Shown here one piece after another: positions 60,110 through 64,000 of a DNA stretch of 64,000 bases. The position numbers and the translations under genes are program-made. The first letter of the stretch is position 1. Each line of letters begins with the position of its first letter. The stretch is taken from assembly GCA_963969345.1 (NCBI GenBank), contig OZ017770.1, positions 381,246-445,245 on the forward strand, read 5' to 3'. The notes under the pieces are model-generated. The model did not search any database. It was not told where the DNA came from and saw only the letters and a program-made list of their open reading frames with translations. This DNA is from Turbatrix aceti (Eukaryota; Nematoda; Chromadorea; Rhabditida; Panagrolaimidae).

Positions 60110-62469
60110 ATGTTTTTTCACAGAGTCAATCTTGTTCTAATCTGCGTTCTCGCTGCGGCCGCCGGGCAGTGCCCTTCTACCCTTAAGGTAGCTTTTGTTT
60201 AAAACCTGTTTAAATTCCCCCGATTCTAAAAAAAACTACTTTAGGCACCTTGTTCCTGTTCCTCTACTCGTTACGAACCAGTCTCAATTCATTGTGATCG
60301 CGCCGATTCTCTGGAATCGATACTTCGAGCACTCATCGATGCCCCCCAGTATGTCGACAGCTTGACAATATCCAACACACCTATCGATCAAATATCCGAA
60401 AATATATTCTCAGGAATTACAATTCGTCGTCTCATATTCCAGAATAATGGTTTGCAAAGCATTCAGCCAGGCACATTTGCTGGTAACTTATTGGAATCAC
60501 TTGAAGAACTGGAAATTCGAACAAATGAACTTCAAACGATTCCTGCAGAAGGAATCACCGAGTTACGGTCACTCCGCTCTCTCGTTTTATCTGACAATGA
60601 AATCACAAAAATTGATGATTTCGCATTTCTACACTACCAAAGTAGAAAACAAATTTTAAAGTATGTTTTTCAATTCAAGTTCGAGGTAATTAAAAATGCC
60701 ACTATATTCAGACTTGATCTCAGCGCGAATAACATCTCGGAAATTCCTTCAGAAGGCTTTTTGGGTCTTGAAAGTATAGAGACTCTTATTCTCGACAAAA
60801 ACGCCTTCACGTCCGTGCCAACGGAAGCACTCCGAAACATTCCGACACTCGAAGACCTAAGTCTTAGTGTCAACAGAGTCACACAAATTTTGCCGGGTGC
60901 ATTGCCAATGCCAAACTTAAAATCTCTCAGTTTGGAGGTCAATCAGGTAACTTGTAAAATTAACTAGTATTGTTTACAATTAGTAACCCCCTTGCAGATC
61001 GAGTCGCTAAAAGGTGAAGTGTTCCAACAAACACCGAGTCTCTTGTACCTCTATATGAGTAACAATAGATTCTCCGTTATCGATCCCAAGACTTTCCTTT
61101 ACGTTCCACAACTCAAAGTTTTGGCAATGTCGCACAACGTGGCACTCAAAATGATTCCGTTTAACGCCTTCCAGCATACTTCTTCGCTTATACGACTCGA
61201 GCTCACCGATTGCTCGATCGGTAACATCGAAGAGGGAGCGTTTCACAAAACACCAAAAATTCAGGTCATTACACTGGCAAGAAATAAACTTAAAAAGTTG
61301 GTCTTTATTTTTGAAAATTTATACTTAATAGTACAAAAAATTCAGAATCGGAGTGTCATTGTTTAGTGCCTTACCGCACTTGCAATCAATCGACTTAAAA
61401 CAAAATCAGGTTTGCATTTGGCAGCATATAACGCACTCTCATTACAAATTTTGTCCAAAATTATATGATGCGCAATGTCCAGCTTTTTTGTGCGATCCAT
61501 GCACCGTTCGTTCTATTGTGCGCGTTCTCAAAAATTCATTTTGTGACCAAATATGTTATGAGAGTGCGTTATACAATATAATTATTGAAAACATGCGTTT
61601 TTTTTCAGATAACTCAAGTTGACGACTACGCATTTAGCAGGTTAAAGATGCTTCAAAAGCTGGACTTGAGCGACAACAGAATTGAGACATTACACCCCAA
61701 CACATTTGTTGATTCATTTGAGCAAACTCAACAATACGTCTACAAAGCATTATACTTATATGGTAAGTACTTTTGGCTAGATTATCCATAAAAAAGACAA
61801 ACCTTAAACATTTTAGATAATCCATGGAATTGCAATCATCAGATTGTTTGGCTCATTGAATGGCTCAAACAATCCGGTGATATACAGGTGACAACTCCTG
61901 GTAACGCGCCGGCTCGTTGTGCACAGCCCAACGAATTATCCGGTTATGATCTACGCGCCGCCGATTCACACATCAAAACCTTTGCCACAACGATACCCAC
62001 AACCAAAAAATACGGTCTGGGATACCCGATACGTTCCATTGATGGATCCAATCTGATGGGAGAAAAACCGAAACCTGCACCCATTGAAGAAGAAGCTGCT
62101 GCAACCGAAGAAACTCCTCTGGCGACCATTCTTGTTGTTTTGGGTTTGTTGACATTTCAAAACAGATCAATTTGCAATCTCGTGCTTTCAGGTATTTGTC
62201 TTATAGTGCTCTTTTTCCTCATTGGACTCGTCATGCTTATCTACTGCGTGGCAAAAAAACGATCGTCAAAACTCAGCAATCCCACGAGTAGTGAACGTGG
62301 CGACTTTGGATTTGATTCATCTACGACGTCTGGCTTTGCGTCGATTTACGATAGCTCCGGCGTTCTAACCTGTGAAGCGCAAAATGGGCGCCCCTTTATC
62401 GGTTTGCCTCGCAATTATGACTTTGTCGAACCTCAACACTTAACCCGATCAAGTAACTGGTGGTTCTAA
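60110..62469 (+). CDS. Transmembrane extracellular leucine-rich-repeat protein (let-4/egg-6-like)
   Basis: Eight exons (60110-60187, 60245-60660, 60712-60946, 60998-61296, 61346-61409, 61609-61762, 61817-62143 and 62192-62469) close to 616 aa. The signal peptide is VNLVLICVLAAAAG. An N-terminal Cys cap (CPSTLK/APCSCSSTRYEPVSIHC) precedes about a dozen LRRs (for example LEELEIRTNELQTIP, LRSLVLSDNEITKI, LDLSANNISEIP, LDLSDNRIETL). The C-terminal cap has NPWNCNHQIVWLIEWL. One TM segment (about residues 500-525, LATILVVLGICLIVLFFLIGL) leads into a ~80-aa Ser/Thr-rich cytoplasmic tail ending NWWF. Nematode LET-4, EGG-6 and SYM-1 organise the apical extracellular matrix; the cap sequence resembles that group. 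Introns 60661-60711 and 62144-62191 are stop-free multiples of three. Confidence 0.85.
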
Positions 62470-63424
62470 AGGAGATGTGTACTACTCCTGTGTAATTTAT
62501 TTGTTTCTCCAAAAAAATGTTATGTAATTCTGTCACGCAGTGCTCATCAGATAGAAAAAAAAATAAATGACAATCTGTATTCCAAAGAAAAAGAGATGCC
62601 GTCGTCCCGTTTGCACAGTCAGGGGTAAAAAAGAACTCGAATGCACAATCGATGCTTTGCCCGGATTCATTTTGACCCACATTTCAGTTTGCCTCTGACT
62701 TTCTGTCGCACAAGGCCGCTAGGCGGGGTGCGTATTGAATAGGAGTACGTGTGTACATGTTCTATCCCTGATGACTGCCGGTGGCGACAATGCCTGACCG
62801 ATAGTTCTCCTGGTCACGCACTGAGCACCACAAAACGTGTTTGGAACCGTTTGCGTGTGTGTGGCGCCATTCGTAGTCGCAAATCCACCGAATAGAGCAC
62901 CAACAAACAGTCAGTCACATCATTAATCCAGATATTCTTCTCGCCCCCATACGCACACTCGCTACTACCTGCAGTCAACTTTATAGCTTTGATATAACCC
63001 CTCCTCAGAACATTTTTGTTGCCACCGCCGCTATCAACTCCCAGAAGTTTCAATTTCAATTTCATTTCACTTCCTCACAGATTGTTCGCTTGTTCGCGCC
63101 AAATCATTGAGTGGAAAAAATTAGATCAGCAACTCTTAGAACATTCTGGTTCCGCACCGTTGCATCGATTATTCCGCTCTTTTCAAGGTATTTTTATTTT
63201 TTTACATTTATGCGTCGATGTTTGCGTTATTAGATTTCTATACTGCATAATTTGGATGACAAATGACCTTCCCATATGCGGCGATGACGCGTAGATAAAA
63301 CCCACCTCTATACTTGGCATTTTTTAGGCACTTTTCTCGCCGCCTTGAAGGCCATTGCCTTGTACTTGCTCCGACCACCGTTTCGTTCAAGAAAGAGCGT
63401 TCGTGATATATCTCGTTTATAACT
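62470..63424. other. Spacer between tandem LRR genes
   Basis: Nearly 1 kb with no supported exon. An AATAAA-like signal at about 62560 could end the first LRR gene; the rest is presumably promoter of the second. Confidence 0.4.
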
Positions 63425-64000
63425 ATGACAACAGTTCGAAAAGCTATTATATTCTTTACGTTATTTATCTGCCTACAAGCTTGTCCTCAGATTATCCACT
63501 CGCTTTGTCGTTGTGTGGATGAAAGCGATGGAGTTCTGCTCAACTGTACGCAGACCGATGCCACTCAGACCGTGGAGCTGCTCAAACAGAATCAAGCCAA
63601 CCTAGGCCTTATTAAATGGCTTACACTAGAAAAGTCTGAACTTCGGATTATACCAGCGAACTTTTTTAAAGGCTTGTATATCAAACGGCTGTACTTGATT
63701 CAGAATGGTTTAACCGAAATTGAAGATTTGGCATTTGAAGGACTCGGCTCGACGTTGCAAGAACTCACCATTCAACAGAACAACTTGACACGCATTCCGA
63801 CCGCTGCATTGGCAAAACTCAACGCACTGACACGTTTGGATTTGTCAAAAAACAAATTTGGAGACCTTAACGAAAAAAGTTCTCTCCCAATGCTTCCCAA
63901 GCTTTACGACATCAACATGGCCAATAACAAAATTTCTACAATTCACAAAACTTTCTTTGAAAACAACAAAAACAACCTGCAGACCATCAATGTCGGTCAC
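63425..64000 (+). CDS. Second extracellular LRR protein, 5' part (partial)
   Basis: The reading frame is open from the ATG at 63425 to the right edge (192 codons), with no intron. The signal peptide is KAIIFFTLFICLQACPQ. The N-terminal Cys cap SLCRCVDESDGVLLNCTQTD resembles that of nematode EGG-6/SYM-1-type eLRR proteins. At least five LRRs follow: LIKWLTLEKSELRIIP, IKRLYLIQNGLTEIE, LQELTIQQNNLTRIP, LTRLDLSKNKFGDL and LYDINMANNKISTI. It lies on the same strand about 950 bp after the first LRR gene, which suggests an old tandem pair; the sequences have diverged well beyond a recent duplication. The remainder is outside the window. Confidence 0.85.
   Translation, partial: MTTVRKAIIFFTLFICLQACPQIIHSLCRCVDESDGVLLNCTQTDATQTVELLKQNQANLGLIKWLTLEKSELRIIPANFFKGLYIKRLYLIQNGLTEIEDLAFEGLGSTLQELTIQQNNLTRIPTAALAKLNALTRLDLSKNKFGDLNEKSSLPMLPKLYDINMANNKISTIHKTFFENNKNNLQTINVGH

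Noticed and set aside
1..64000. tRNA genes, rRNA, CRISPR arrays and bacterial-type operons or terminators
   Set aside because: I scanned by eye for B-box-like GGTTCGAATCC sequences, paired repeats and conserved rRNA cores and saw none. The intron-rich eukaryotic genes make CRISPR irrelevant. A tRNAscan and Rfam search would be decisive.

Overview
The window reads as nematode nuclear DNA. It is AT-rich, with compact multi-exon genes and many introns of 42-60 nt ending in TTTTAG, TTTCAG or ACAG. Several genes have a splice acceptor just upstream of the start codon, as expected for spliced-leader trans-splicing. The gene content also fits: a vab-7/even-skipped homeobox gene, unc-3/COE, a BRICHOS membrane protein of nematode type, and paired extracellular LRR genes resembling let-4/egg-6. 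I cannot place the species. Every exon model was built by hand from splice sites and reading phase. Most models close with perfect phase, and the exon borders are predictions.

Layout. 1-161 (-): 5' end of a glycine-rich protein. 1073-3274 (-): SLC9B/NHA cation-proton antiporter. 3988-6201 (-): type II membrane protein with a BRICHOS-like ectodomain. 7576-19444 (-): giant Dachsous-type cadherin of about 2,841 aa, with OSCP1 (15131-16825, +) nested inside its largest intron. 21649-22536 (-) and 22685-24936 (+): mitochondrial S-adenosylmethionine carrier and COG7, head to head. 26402-28816, 29392-30893 and 31156-32393 (all +): FATP acyl-CoA synthetase/transporter, selenium-binding protein/methanethiol oxidase and GDP-fucose transporter, an operon-like run. 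32689-34158 (-): peptide GPCR. 34159-38716: gene-poor AT-rich DNA carrying a small retroposed insertion with an 11-bp target duplication. 38717-40327 (+): tyrosine kinase with almost no ectodomain. 43055-44671 (+): even-skipped/vab-7 homeobox gene. 45467-49568 (+): secreted protein with 17 Kazal-like units. 49752-51135 (-): N-terminal RASSF protein. 53221-57332 (+): COE/EBF/unc-3 transcription factor, including a remote first exon. 57636-58427 (-): possible fragment of a UHRF1BP1/BLTP3-like lipid-transfer protein. 60110-62469 and 63425-64000+ (+): two tandem extracellular LRR genes, the second cut by the window edge.

There is no single pathway. Themes are cell-surface and epithelial biology (cadherin, LRR proteins, Kazal protein, BRICHOS), Golgi glycosylation (COG7, GDP-fucose transporter), lipid and one-carbon metabolism (FATP, SAM carrier, methanethiol oxidase) and neuronal or patterning regulators (unc-3, vab-7, peptide GPCR). 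The most notable observations are an Asp-to-Asn change in the ion-binding motif of the antiporter, the nested antisense OSCP1 gene, the Cys-motif expansion in the selenium-binding protein, two candidate GC-AG introns, and the target-site-flanked insertion at 37.9 kb. I found no wholly new gene system.
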